Source: JBBRNH01 sp038230415
Lineage (GTDB): Bacteria; Bacteroidota; Bacteroidia; Cytophagales; Spirosomataceae
DNA: 64,000 nucleotides
NCBI GenBank assembly: GCA_038230415.1
Contig: JBBRNH010000023.1
Coordinates: 1-64,000 of the forward strand
Reading direction: 5' to 3'
Notes under the pieces: generated by a model
Database searches by the model: none
What the model was told of the DNA's origin: nothing
Seen by the model: only the letters and a program-made list of their open reading frames with translations
Shown here: positions 36,086-43,466 of the stretch, in pieces
How the letters are laid out: each line of letters starts with the position of its first letter
Position numbering within the stretch: the stretch's first letter is position 1
Program-made: the position numbers and the translations under genes

Positions 36086-36361
36086 TCAAGAACAGGCAAT
36101 TGACACCTCTGAATAGATACGGATGGAATCTTGATGATGGCTCAGGGTAAAATAGGTTAGGTCAGGAATAGCTAAATCCACCTTGCCCGTGTATTGATGA
36201 GGATGGCCTTTGGTCTTGGCAAGCGTAATAAAGTCGCGTGTCCGCTCGCGCACAGCCCGGTATTCGGCCAGAATCCGGCCCGCCTGCCGCATCATCCGCA
36301 CCGGAACCCGCCCCACGGTTTCGCCCCGCGCGGCCCGGAGCAGTAAATCATTTTGTAACAT
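36086..36361 (-). pseudogene. hemE: 5' fragment of uroporphyrinogen decarboxylase
   Basis: From the ATG at 36361 the first 50 residues match the HemE N-terminus (MLQNDLLLRAARGETVGRVP, then MMRQAGRI and YRAVRER). Two strongly conserved positions are changed: the invariant Trp of PVWMMRQAGR is Arg, and the Pro of the LPEYR motif is Ala. Homology then stops, and the frame continues for about 41 unrelated codons to 36086. A full HemE is about 340 residues, so this is a decayed partial copy; an intact hemE presumably exists elsewhere. Confidence 0.75.
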
Positions 36362-36404
36362 GGCGGCAAAGGTACGGCAGGGTAGGGTACGCAGGGCGCA
36401 TCCG

Positions 36405-37115
36405 TCATCGATGCCGCCAGGCAAGCCCATATTTGATGGTGATGTAAGCCGGTGTGATTAGCGAGTAATCCGACTTTCGATAAACAGAAACAGGAATGGC
36501 AACGCTGACATCCAGGTACTTATCTTTTGGCAACGCCACCTGTGAACCCACTCTGAAATAAACAAACTGGGCAACGTTGAGCCAATCCGTAAATACACCT
36601 GTATTTGTGATTTGTGTTACGCGCTGATATCGCGAATAATGTTGCAAACCACTTACTGATGAGCCATCAGTGTTATAAAGCACGTTGGCGATGAGCGAGT
36701 TCTGGCTACTCAGACTGATGTAATGGCTAAAAAAGCTGTGCCGGTCGGCGCGTCGCTTCATCCGCTGCCCAACTGAAAAATAATACCGAAGGCCAATTGG
36801 CATCTCTATTGCGTAAAGTTGTGCGCCCTCGGTAAAACTTAAATTGACCTCGGCACCAGCCACGACCGCCAGACCTCCCTTGATTTTACGCTCTGCTACT
36901 ACGTCAAAACCTGTGGTAAACCAACTCGGAACAAAGCCACTTTTCTGAAACAGGGGCAAGCCAACGCCTGCCTTGATCAGAGTTTTGAAAGCCGGGCGGG
37001 GCGCAGATGCCCGCATAACTGAATCGGCGGCTTCATTCTGAGAAACCGGGCTGACTTGCCCGATTGCGAGCGTAGCTGAAAAAATCAAAGGGATGAAGAG
37101 TCGAATCAGTAGCAT
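36405..37115 (-). CDS. Outer-membrane beta-barrel-like hypothetical protein
   Basis: 236 residues with a signal peptide MLLIRLFIPLIFSATLAIGQ. The body alternates hydrophobic and polar residues with aromatic strand ends (MPIGLRYYFSVGQRMKRR, FVYFRVGSQVALPKDKY, AYITIKYGLAW) and ends close to an aromatic residue (LAWRHR). This fits a small outer-membrane barrel. It sits in an AT-rich islet together with a similar gene just upstream. Function unknown. Confidence 0.7.
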   Translation of the reverse strand: MLLIRLFIPLIFSATLAIGQVSPVSQNEAADSVMRASAPRPAFKTLIKAGVGLPLFQKSGFVPSWFTTGFDVVAERKIKGGLAVVAGAEVNLSFTEGAQLYAIEMPIGLRYYFSVGQRMKRRADRHSFFSHYISLSSQNSLIANVLYNTDGSSVSGLQHYSRYQRVTQITNTGVFTDWLNVAQFVYFRVGSQVALPKDKYLDVSVAIPVSVYRKSDYSLITPAYITIKYGLAWRHR

Positions 37116-37130
37116 AGCAGCGAGGATAAA

Positions 37131-37748
37131 TCAGGGAAACAGGTTATATGTCACCCCTATTTGCCAATTCTGGTTATAAAAATTGAAGGGAACGCCAAAT
37201 ACTGAATTATATACCTCATATTTAGTAAAACTCCTGAAATAGCCCGCTTCTATGCCTACCTGTTTAAGCTTGTAACTAAAGCGTGTTGTAGCACCTACTT
37301 CAATTGGGTAGCCATTGCCAAAGGCATCAGTTTTGCCAATCAGTAGATTTACCTCAGGACCGGCGTAGGCTGTTAAATTCCGGGCTAATCTCAAACCAAT
37401 CTGGGGCGTAATGCCTAAATGATAGTATTTGGACTCTTTGACCGAGACATTATTGTTGTTAATTCTGCCTACTGCCCTCTCTTGAATCGAAGCATCAGTC
37501 CTGAATGCCAGTCCACGTACAGACAGGTCTTTATAATAGAAACTCCCCACGTAAAAACCAGCCCGGGGCTTCAAATAGCCTAATTGTGTATTTGGCTCTG
37601 TGCTATACCGGGTTGTCGAATAGTTTATTCCGGTACGAAAGCCAATACCACTTGATTTCTGGCTTTGAGTAGTGTAAAAGTCAGTTGTTCCCTGAGCTAA
37701 AACAGCCCAGGGAACGATGAGACAACAAAGCAATAAACAAAATCTCAT
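37131..37748 (-). CDS. Outer-membrane beta-barrel-like protein (PorT-type fold)
   Basis: 205 residues from the ATG at 37748, which begins the signal peptide MRFCLLLCCLIVPWAVLAQ. Strand-like segments recur (SSGIGFRTGINYSTTRY, AGFYVGSFYYKDLS, LKQVGIEAGYFRSFTKYE, WQIGVTYNLFP), ending in a hydrophobic-aromatic C-terminus. It belongs to the broad class of Bacteroidota barrel proteins. A hand count of 37141-37260 gives 44 G+C in 120 bases, far below the neighbours. It is probably co-transcribed with the next gene (15-base gap). Confidence 0.72.
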   Translation of the reverse strand: MRFCLLLCCLIVPWAVLAQGTTDFYTTQSQKSSGIGFRTGINYSTTRYSTEPNTQLGYLKPRAGFYVGSFYYKDLSVRGLAFRTDASIQERAVGRINNNNVSVKESKYYHLGITPQIGLRLARNLTAYAGPEVNLLIGKTDAFGNGYPIEVGATTRFSYKLKQVGIEAGYFRSFTKYEVYNSVFGVPFNFYNQNWQIGVTYNLFP

Positions 37749-37774
37749 GAGATTTCCTGATGTAAACCGAGTAT

Positions 37775-37960
37775 TTAAAAGCACTTCATCTCAACCCCTG
37801 CCGGCACACCTCCGCTCGAATATACGCCAAATGGGTTCGCGTCATACAGCGTCTTGACGGGGTTGAAGTAATCAAGATTAGGAATCGCCCACGCCGGGGG
37901 AAATGCGTAAAACTCAGGTATCTGATACTGGGTGCCAACGGTAACGTAATAATCAATGGA
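37775..37960 (-). pseudogene. Orphan 3' end of an unidentified gene
   Basis: In a frame different from the LuxR-type ORF, the minus strand encodes about 60 protein-like residues (YYVTVGTQYQIPEFYAFPPA through NPFGVYSSGGVPAGVEMKCF) ending at a TAA at 37775-37777. No start codon exists in this frame; a TAG closes it just upstream. It reads like the amputated C-terminus of a larger protein joined to the LuxR gene. The family was not recognised. Confidence 0.45.
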
Positions 37961-38148
37961 GCTGCCTTTCTAAAGTCGCATTTGCCCGACACACCCAAGC
38001 CGCGCAAGATGGCTTTCCGGTGGTCGTTCACCGTTTGTTCGCAGATGCCCAATTGGGCCGCAATCTCCTGACTGGTGCAGTCGCAAGCCACTAACCAGAA
38101 AACAGTGCGTTGCCGGGCCGTGAAGTTGTCATAACCGGCCACAAGCAT
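37786..38148 (-). pseudogene. LuxR/GerE-type helix-turn-helix gene with replaced 3' end
   Basis: From the ATG at 38148, about 60 residues form a GerE DNA-binding domain (FTARQRTVFWLVACDCTSQE, then IAAQLGICEQTVNDHRKAIL). After GKCDFRKAA the frame turns into low-complexity out-of-frame translation (TLPLAPSIRYLSFTHFPRRG), while the alternative frame there is better protein. The gene was probably truncated by a deletion or insertion at about 37965. The HTH itself is intact, so a DNA-binding product could still be made. Confidence 0.6.
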
Positions 38149-38150
38149 CT

Positions 38151-38168
38151 TCAATGTAACTACATTGA
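38151..38168. promoter_or_regulatory. Perfect 18-base palindrome before the LuxR-type gene
   Basis: TCAATGTA-AC-TACATTGA, eight-base arms, ending 3 bases before the ATG at 38148. The size and symmetry suit a dimeric HTH regulator, possibly the product of this gene. Confidence 0.35.
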
Positions 38169-38293
38169 GGGAGAGGGTAATTTAGTTGGACGTTATCGTA
38201 AATTTTAGGCGTTGAATTAGAGACTCCTAAATTCGGCATTATTCTATTAAATCCACTTGATAAATGTCAAAAAATACGCGATAAAAGTCAAAA

Positions 38294-38318
38294 TCAGCCT
38301 GAAGCCTGTTCAGGCTGA
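38294..38318. repeat. Hairpin upstream of the DUF922 gene
   Basis: Perfect ten-base arms TCAGCCTGAA and TTCAGGCTGA with a 5-base loop. It lies in the AT-rich 210-base gap between the divergent LuxR-type and DUF922 genes. No T-run. Confidence 0.6.
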
Positions 38319-38365
38319 CCGGGCCACTCATTTATATGACGTTCGGGCCGCTAAATTTGTTGGCG

Positions 38366-39442
38366 ATGAACACAACCAAATGGCTTCTCGTAGCAAGTCT
38401 GCTCCTGGGCTTCACTCTTCCCCCCGTCACCCTCACCCTTCAACCCGAACGGTTGCCCTTCTCGGCTACCGAATACACGTTGACCATCGTTACCGACCAA
38501 CGCCCCGCCAAAACCAATATCGGCGCGTGGTTCACGGCCCCCAAACAGCCCGCTCAGGTGGGTGATCTGGCTGGCGGTGCCGCTACGGCTATGCTGAGTT
38601 TCATCCGGCAAAACCTGCGGCAGAAACCCGGTCAACGGCCCGTTGCGTTGCGACTTCTCGCCTGTAAAATCACCGAGAAAGCCACCGGAAACCGTATAGA
38701 AGGCACATTTACGTTTGCCGTTGGGTTTGATTTGCTCAACGATGCCGATGGCGGAACGGCCAATAAACGCCTGACCGAGTTCAAAACGGGGGCTACATAC
38801 ACGCGGCCAATCGGTCAAACCGCCGTTGTAGAGTCAGTGGTACGGCAGAGCTTGGTGGCCGCGCTAACGTACTTTGACCAATATATGAACCGCGAAGTGA
38901 AGCAGGACGAACGGCTGGCCCGTAGCCTGCGCGTGGTCTTTACCGACTATGTTCGGAATCAGGATAACGACACCGTTTTCTATGACCGAACCCGCCCACT
39001 GACCTGGGGTGACTTTAAGGCCAAACCCCGCGCCGACACGCGCTATGCCGCCGAAGTAAACCCCAACTTTGCCTACGAAGGCCGCAGTCGGGTGGTCAAT
39101 GGTGTGATTGAACTACTACTGACGCTGAAAGTCTATACCCTAAAAAGCGGCTCCTGGACAACCCCGCCCGCCCTGAACGCATACAGTCTGAACCACGAGC
39201 AACGGCATTTCGACATTGCCAAAATCGAAGCCGAACGGTTTAAACGGCGCATCATCCCCGACAGTCTGAGTCTGGAAGATTACAACAGCAACGTGCAGTT
39301 CAAGTTTATCGAGTCGTTCAGAACCATGAACCTGCGGCAACAGCAGTACGATGACGAAACCAATCACGGCATTGACCAAACCGCGCAGGAACGCTGGAAT
39401 CAGCGCATTGAAGGCGAATTGCGGGCGTTAGGTGTACAATAA
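38366..39442 (+). CDS. DUF922 family putative zinc-binding secreted protein
   Basis: 358 residues from the ATG at 38366, which begins the signal peptide MNTTKWLLVASLLLGFTLPP. The second half matches DUF922: RPLTWGDFKAKP, the metal-site pattern HEQRHFDIAKIEAERF (H277, E278, H281) and YDDETNHG. The HExxH-like arrangement suggests a metalloprotease fold. The first half is unassigned. It precedes the glycosyltransferase gene by 5 bases. Confidence 0.75.
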   Translation: MNTTKWLLVASLLLGFTLPPVTLTLQPERLPFSATEYTLTIVTDQRPAKTNIGAWFTAPKQPAQVGDLAGGAATAMLSFIRQNLRQKPGQRPVALRLLACKITEKATGNRIEGTFTFAVGFDLLNDADGGTANKRLTEFKTGATYTRPIGQTAVVESVVRQSLVAALTYFDQYMNREVKQDERLARSLRVVFTDYVRNQDNDTVFYDRTRPLTWGDFKAKPRADTRYAAEVNPNFAYEGRSRVVNGVIELLLTLKVYTLKSGSWTTPPALNAYSLNHEQRHFDIAKIEAERFKRRIIPDSLSLEDYNSNVQFKFIESFRTMNLRQQQYDDETNHGIDQTAQERWNQRIEGELRALGVQ

Positions 39443-39447
39443 GCCGC

Positions 39448-40548
39448 ATGAGCAAACTCCGTGTCCTGCTCATCAGCCCGGCCCACCCGCCCGATGACCC
39501 GCGTATTACCCTGAAAATTGCGCCCTCCCTGGCCCGGCATTATGACGTAATGTGTTTGCTGCCGACCGTTCAATTTCCTCATTATCGGCACCTTTTGGCT
39601 CGGCTGCTGCTCGTTCATCCCGTTATTTTGTGGCATATTATCCGGCTCCGGCCCGCCGTGTTGCACTTGTTCATGCCCGAACTGCTACCCATTGGCCTGG
39701 TCTGCCGGGCGTTTGGGGTGCAGGTGGTGTATGAGGTACAGGAAAATCTGCGGCTGAAATTCAACCGGAAAACCCGCAATAATCACCTTGTTTTTCAGTG
39801 GTTTTTTGGGCTGTTTGAGCGGTTGGCCCGGCGGTTCTGCTACCATGTTTTTACCGAATCCAGCTACCTCGATACCTACACGAATCTGCGGCTACCGTCT
39901 GCCGTTGTCCAGAATTTCCCGGATGCTCCCGGTCTGTGTCTTCACAGACCTGAGATGCAGTCTGACTCCGCCCCTAAGCCGTTGGAAAACAGGGCCTTTG
40001 CTTACCTCGGCTTAGTCAGTTTTGACCGGGGTCTGGGCGTTATGGTTCGGGCAATTGGGTTGCTAAAACCCCGCTATCCCGATGTGAGGCTGCACCTGAT
40101 TGGCCGCTGCCATTTTGACCGGGCAGAACTTGAGGCCCTGCCTGAATTTCCGTCGGTGCGGGAGAACCTCGTTTTTCACGCCCATCTGCCCCACGCCGAA
40201 GCCTTGCCGATGGTAGCGCGGTGCCGGGCGGGGCTGGCCCTCCTGCAACCCGTTGGTGATTATCCCGGCTCATACCCCACCAAACTGTTTGAATACATGG
40301 CTCTCGGTTTGCCGGTGGTCGTGTCTGATTTTCCGCTATACCGCGCCGTTGTCGAATCAGCGGGGTGCGGTTATTGCGTAAACCCTGCCGACAAACACGC
40401 CATTGCCGACGCGCTGATGGTTTTGCTCGACTATCCTGAGAAGGCAATCCGAATGGGTGAAGCCGGAAAACGGGCCGTTGCCGAACGCTATACTTGGGCT
40501 GCTGAGGCCGAGAAGCTATTCAGTTTATACCAAAAAATAGTCTTATAG
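39448..40548 (+). CDS. Group 1 (GT4-like) glycosyltransferase
   Basis: 366 residues, GT-B fold, cytoplasmic or membrane-associated. The N-terminal domain starts LRVLLISPAHPPDDPRITLK. The C-terminal nucleotide-sugar site has AYLGLVSFDRGLGVMVRAI, LHLIGRC and EYMALGLPVVVSDFPLYRAV. That retains the first E of the GT4 E-x7-E motif; the second is shifted (VVESAGCGYCV). It probably adds a sugar to a surface polysaccharide or lipid. It is co-oriented with a FabH-like gene. Confidence 0.85.
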   Translation: MSKLRVLLISPAHPPDDPRITLKIAPSLARHYDVMCLLPTVQFPHYRHLLARLLLVHPVILWHIIRLRPAVLHLFMPELLPIGLVCRAFGVQVVYEVQENLRLKFNRKTRNNHLVFQWFFGLFERLARRFCYHVFTESSYLDTYTNLRLPSAVVQNFPDAPGLCLHRPEMQSDSAPKPLENRAFAYLGLVSFDRGLGVMVRAIGLLKPRYPDVRLHLIGRCHFDRAELEALPEFPSVRENLVFHAHLPHAEALPMVARCRAGLALLQPVGDYPGSYPTKLFEYMALGLPVVVSDFPLYRAVVESAGCGYCVNPADKHAIADALMVLLDYPEKAIRMGEAGKRAVAERYTWAAEAEKLFSLYQKIVL

Positions 40549-40633
40549 TAAGTCGTTTTGGCATTGTTCCGCTATTTTGTCACACCCCTTCTGGGAAATA
40601 CCTAATTTTCCGGCACATAATCTGTTGGTTGAT

Positions 40634-41575
40634 ATGTTTCTTGAACGAGTAAGCCACTACCTCCCCGAACTGGTGGTAGGCAATGACCATTTTACGCGGC
40701 TCAACGGCCTGTCTGACGAATGGATTACCGAGCGCACCGGCATCCGCGAGCGACGCAAAGCTCCCCCCGGCGAAAACACAAACACCATGGCCGTTGCCGC
40801 CGTGCAACGGCTCCAGGCGCAAACCGATTTGTCGGACGTTGATTTCATCGTTGGTGCTACCTACACTCCTCACGATACCATTGTTACCCTCGCCCACGCC
40901 GTGCAATACGCCCTCGGCATCAACGATATTCCCGTCGTCAGCATTTCGTCGGCCTGTTCGTCGCTGCTGAATGCCATCGAAATTGTGGAAGGGTATTTTG
41001 CCATGAACAAGGCCAGCCGCGCCCTCGTGGTGGTGTCGGAGCACAACACGGCCTACAACAACGATACCGACACCGTATCGGGCCACCTGTGGGGCGATGG
41101 CGCGTCGGCCCTGCTACTGACCAAAACACAATCTACTGCCGGGGGTTTCCGGGTCAGCGAACTGATAACGGGCGGAGCGGCCTGTAGTGGCAAAGCCACC
41201 GAAGCCGTTGTGATGAAACCCTTGGAACGAGGTATGATTATGCCTTTTGGCCGCGATGTGTTCCAGCAAGCCTGCACCTATATGCCCAAAGTGAGCAAAC
41301 AGGTGTTAGACAAAGCGGGCCTAACCGTAGATGATATTGATTTCGTACTGCCCCATCAGGCCAACCTCCGTATCTCGCGTAACGTGATGCAAACCCTGGG
41401 CCTGCCCGACGAAAAACTGCTCTCTAACATCGAACGGTTGGGCAATACGGGTTGCGCGGGTTGCGCCATTGCCCTGTCAGAAAATTGGGATCAGTTCAGG
41501 CCCGGTCAGCGGATTGTTGTTACTGTTTTCGGCGGAGGCTATTCCTTTGGGGCAATGCTGCTGGAGAGCGTATAG
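40634..41575 (+). CDS. 3-oxoacyl-ACP synthase III (FabH-like ketosynthase)
   Basis: 313 residues from the ATG at 40634, which aligns with FabH starts; an upstream frame from 40577 adds 19 residues. The catalytic triad is C108 (SSACSSLLNA), H241 (LPHQANLRI) and N271 (GNTGCAGCAIAL), with the same spacing as E. coli FabH. It starts fatty-acid-like chains by condensing an acyl-CoA with malonyl-ACP. Isolated from other fab genes and next to a glycosyltransferase, it may serve a special lipid rather than bulk synthesis. Confidence 0.87.
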   Translation: MFLERVSHYLPELVVGNDHFTRLNGLSDEWITERTGIRERRKAPPGENTNTMAVAAVQRLQAQTDLSDVDFIVGATYTPHDTIVTLAHAVQYALGINDIPVVSISSACSSLLNAIEIVEGYFAMNKASRALVVVSEHNTAYNNDTDTVSGHLWGDGASALLLTKTQSTAGGFRVSELITGGAACSGKATEAVVMKPLERGMIMPFGRDVFQQACTYMPKVSKQVLDKAGLTVDDIDFVLPHQANLRISRNVMQTLGLPDEKLLSNIERLGNTGCAGCAIALSENWDQFRPGQRIVVTVFGGGYSFGAMLLESV

Positions 41576-41613
41576 AGACGGATTTTAATTTTATACCGGC
41601 AAGTATTCATTGG

Positions 41614-41670
41614 CACGAATAAGCGGCTGCAAAACCAACATCATCTTGGTTTTGCAGCCGCTTATTCGTG
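41614..41670. terminator. 24-base perfect hairpin between convergent genes
   Basis: The arms at 41614-41637 and 41647-41670 (containing AAGCGGCTGCAAAACCA) pair perfectly around a 9-base loop. It lies between the convergent FabH-like and DEAD-box genes. There is no T-run, so it may block read-through without being a classical terminator, or be a dispersed palindrome. Confidence 0.7.
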
Positions 41671-41683
41671 GGCTTCTAAAGTA

Positions 41684-43288
41684 TCAACCCTCCACCGGCA
41701 AACCGGCATCGCCCGGTCCACCCGAATCCGTTTTGCCCCGGTTGTTGGATTTGCGCCGACGCGGTTTCTTCGGTTTTTCGCTTCCGTCTTCCCTCAATTG
41801 TGGTCCCGCCATCGGTTGTGAACCAGTCGTAGCGTCAAAAAGTGGAGCAATCAGCGAAACCGGAGCCGATGGTGTGGTATCAACGGTCTGCGACGGAGCC
41901 GGGCGCGGAGGGCGGGGCGTGTTGTCGCGGCTTCGGTCGCGATTGCCACCACCGTTGCTGCCCCGGTTGTCGGAGCGGGGTCGGTTATCGCGGTTGCCGC
42001 TGCCACCGCCATCGCGACCACCACCGGAGCCGTTACGCCGGTCGTTGTTGCCGCGACCACCACCGCCACTGCTGCCACCCGGACGGCCACCACCACCGCT
42101 GCGGCTGTCGCCCCGGCCCATTTCGCGGAACCGTTTGGGGTCAAAATCAGGGGGCGGGCCGTAGCCAAGTTCTTCGGTAAGGGCCTGTTTATCGAACGTT
42201 CGCTCTAAGAGTTTCTCGATTTTGACGACGCGCTGCTGATCGTTTTCGTTCACAAACGTAATCGCCATGCCATCGCCCCCGGCGCGGGCCGTGCGGCCAA
42301 TGCGGTGAACGTAATCTTCGGCATCGCGCGGCACGTCATAATTCACTACGTGGCTCAGGCTGTCAATGTCAATGCCGCGAGAGAGTACATCGGTTGCCAC
42401 CAAAATCGGGAACTGCTTGTTTTTGAAGCCCCGTAGCACCCGTTCGCGGTCGTCCTGCTCAATGTCTGACGAGATACCATGCGCCACAATGCCGAGCTTG
42501 TTGATCTCGCGCACAATAGCGTTTACCTCTGACTTGCGCGAGGTGAACAGCACCATGCTCTGGGCGTTGGTTTGCTGAATCAGGTGCATGAGCAAGGGCA
42601 GTTTCTGTCGGTCGTTCGCCATGTAAAAACGCTGGTCAATTTTCTCGGCAGGTTTCGATACAGCGAGCCTGATTTCTTCGGGCGCGTTGAGAATCTGTTT
42701 CGAGAAATCGCGGATGCGGTTGGGCATCGTGGCCGAAAACAGCAGCGTTTGGCGGGGCGTGGGCAACTGCCGCACAATTTTCAGGATGTCGTCCGAAAAC
42801 CCCATGTCGAGCATTTTATCGGCTTCATCCAGCACGAGGTAATTCAGTTTGCTGAAATCCACGTAGCCGAGTTGCATATGGGCCATGAGTCGGCCCGGCG
42901 TAGCAACAATAATGTCGGCTCCGGTGGTGAGGGCGGTGCGTTGCTGATCCCAGTTTTCGCCCTTGCCGCCCCCGTAAAGAGCCAAACTCGTGGCCGACAC
43001 GAAGTAAGCAAACCCTTCGACCTGCTCGTCAATCTGCTTGGCGAGTTCGCGGGTTGGCACTAAGATCAGGGTGCTGGTGTGGGTGAAACCGCCGTGCGAA
43101 ATCCGGTCGAGGAGGGGGATGAGGTAGGCCGCCGTTTTGCCGGTGCCGGTCTGGGCGCAGGCGATGAGGTCTTTACCGTCGAGAATCAGGGGGATTGCCA
43201 GCTCCTGAATGGGCGTGGCCTGTTGGTAGTTCATGGCATCCACGCCGGCCAGCAGGTCGTCGTGGAGGTCGAATTGGTCGAAAGTCAA
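41684..43288 (-). CDS. DEAD-box RNA helicase with basic glycine-rich tail
   Basis: 534 residues. The start is a TTG at 43288: the Q-motif Phe (FDQFDL) requires a start upstream of the first internal ATG, and a stop codon lies five codons further up. Motifs: TPIQELAIP (Q), AQTGTGKT (I), PTRELA (Ia), TPGR (Ib), VLDEADKMLD (II), FSAT (III), RGIDI (V), HRIGRTAR (VI). Residues from about 400 to 475 are rich in Gly, Arg, Asp, Ser and Asn (RGNNDRRNGSGGGRDGG), followed by a Lys/Arg-rich end. It remodels RNA, probably in ribosome assembly or cold adaptation. Confidence 0.92.
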   Translation of the reverse strand: MTFDQFDLHDDLLAGVDAMNYQQATPIQELAIPLILDGKDLIACAQTGTGKTAAYLIPLLDRISHGGFTHTSTLILVPTRELAKQIDEQVEGFAYFVSATSLALYGGGKGENWDQQRTALTTGADIIVATPGRLMAHMQLGYVDFSKLNYLVLDEADKMLDMGFSDDILKIVRQLPTPRQTLLFSATMPNRIRDFSKQILNAPEEIRLAVSKPAEKIDQRFYMANDRQKLPLLMHLIQQTNAQSMVLFTSRKSEVNAIVREINKLGIVAHGISSDIEQDDRERVLRGFKNKQFPILVATDVLSRGIDIDSLSHVVNYDVPRDAEDYVHRIGRTARAGGDGMAITFVNENDQQRVVKIEKLLERTFDKQALTEELGYGPPPDFDPKRFREMGRGDSRSGGGGRPGGSSGGGGRGNNDRRNGSGGGRDGGGSGNRDNRPRSDNRGSNGGGNRDRSRDNTPRPPRPAPSQTVDTTPSAPVSLIAPLFDATTGSQPMAGPQLREDGSEKPKKPRRRKSNNRGKTDSGGPGDAGLPVEG

Positions 43289-43372
43289 GGTACAGTGTTG
43301 TTAGATGAAAAATACTGACCTTGTGCTACCCGGCCAGCTAACCGCTTGATTGGTAGCAAAGATAGCGAAAAA

Positions 43373-43466
43373 AGTAGAGATGCATCCTTGCGGCTCCTGC
43401 GTCTTGCCGCTGGATGGATGCTGAGTAAAACCATCCGGCGGCAAGACGCAAGGATGTGTCTCTACT
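43373..43466. repeat. Long imperfect palindrome between helicase and SusD genes
   Basis: The left arm 43373-43417 (45 bases) and right arm 43431-43466 (36 bases) pair along their length except for a 9-base insertion in the left arm and three mismatches. The shared core is CATCCTTGCG and TCTTGCCGC. It overlaps the SusD stop by a few bases. Confidence 0.8.

Noticed and set aside
38352..38359. TAAATTTG, a perfect -7 box before the DUF922 gene
   Set aside because: It would put the transcript start at or after the ATG, and no -33 element is present, so it is not listed as a promoter.
41610..42164. Proline/arginine-rich plus-strand frame
   Set aside because: It is the complement of the glycine/arginine-rich tail of the DEAD-box helicase; low complexity explains the open frame.
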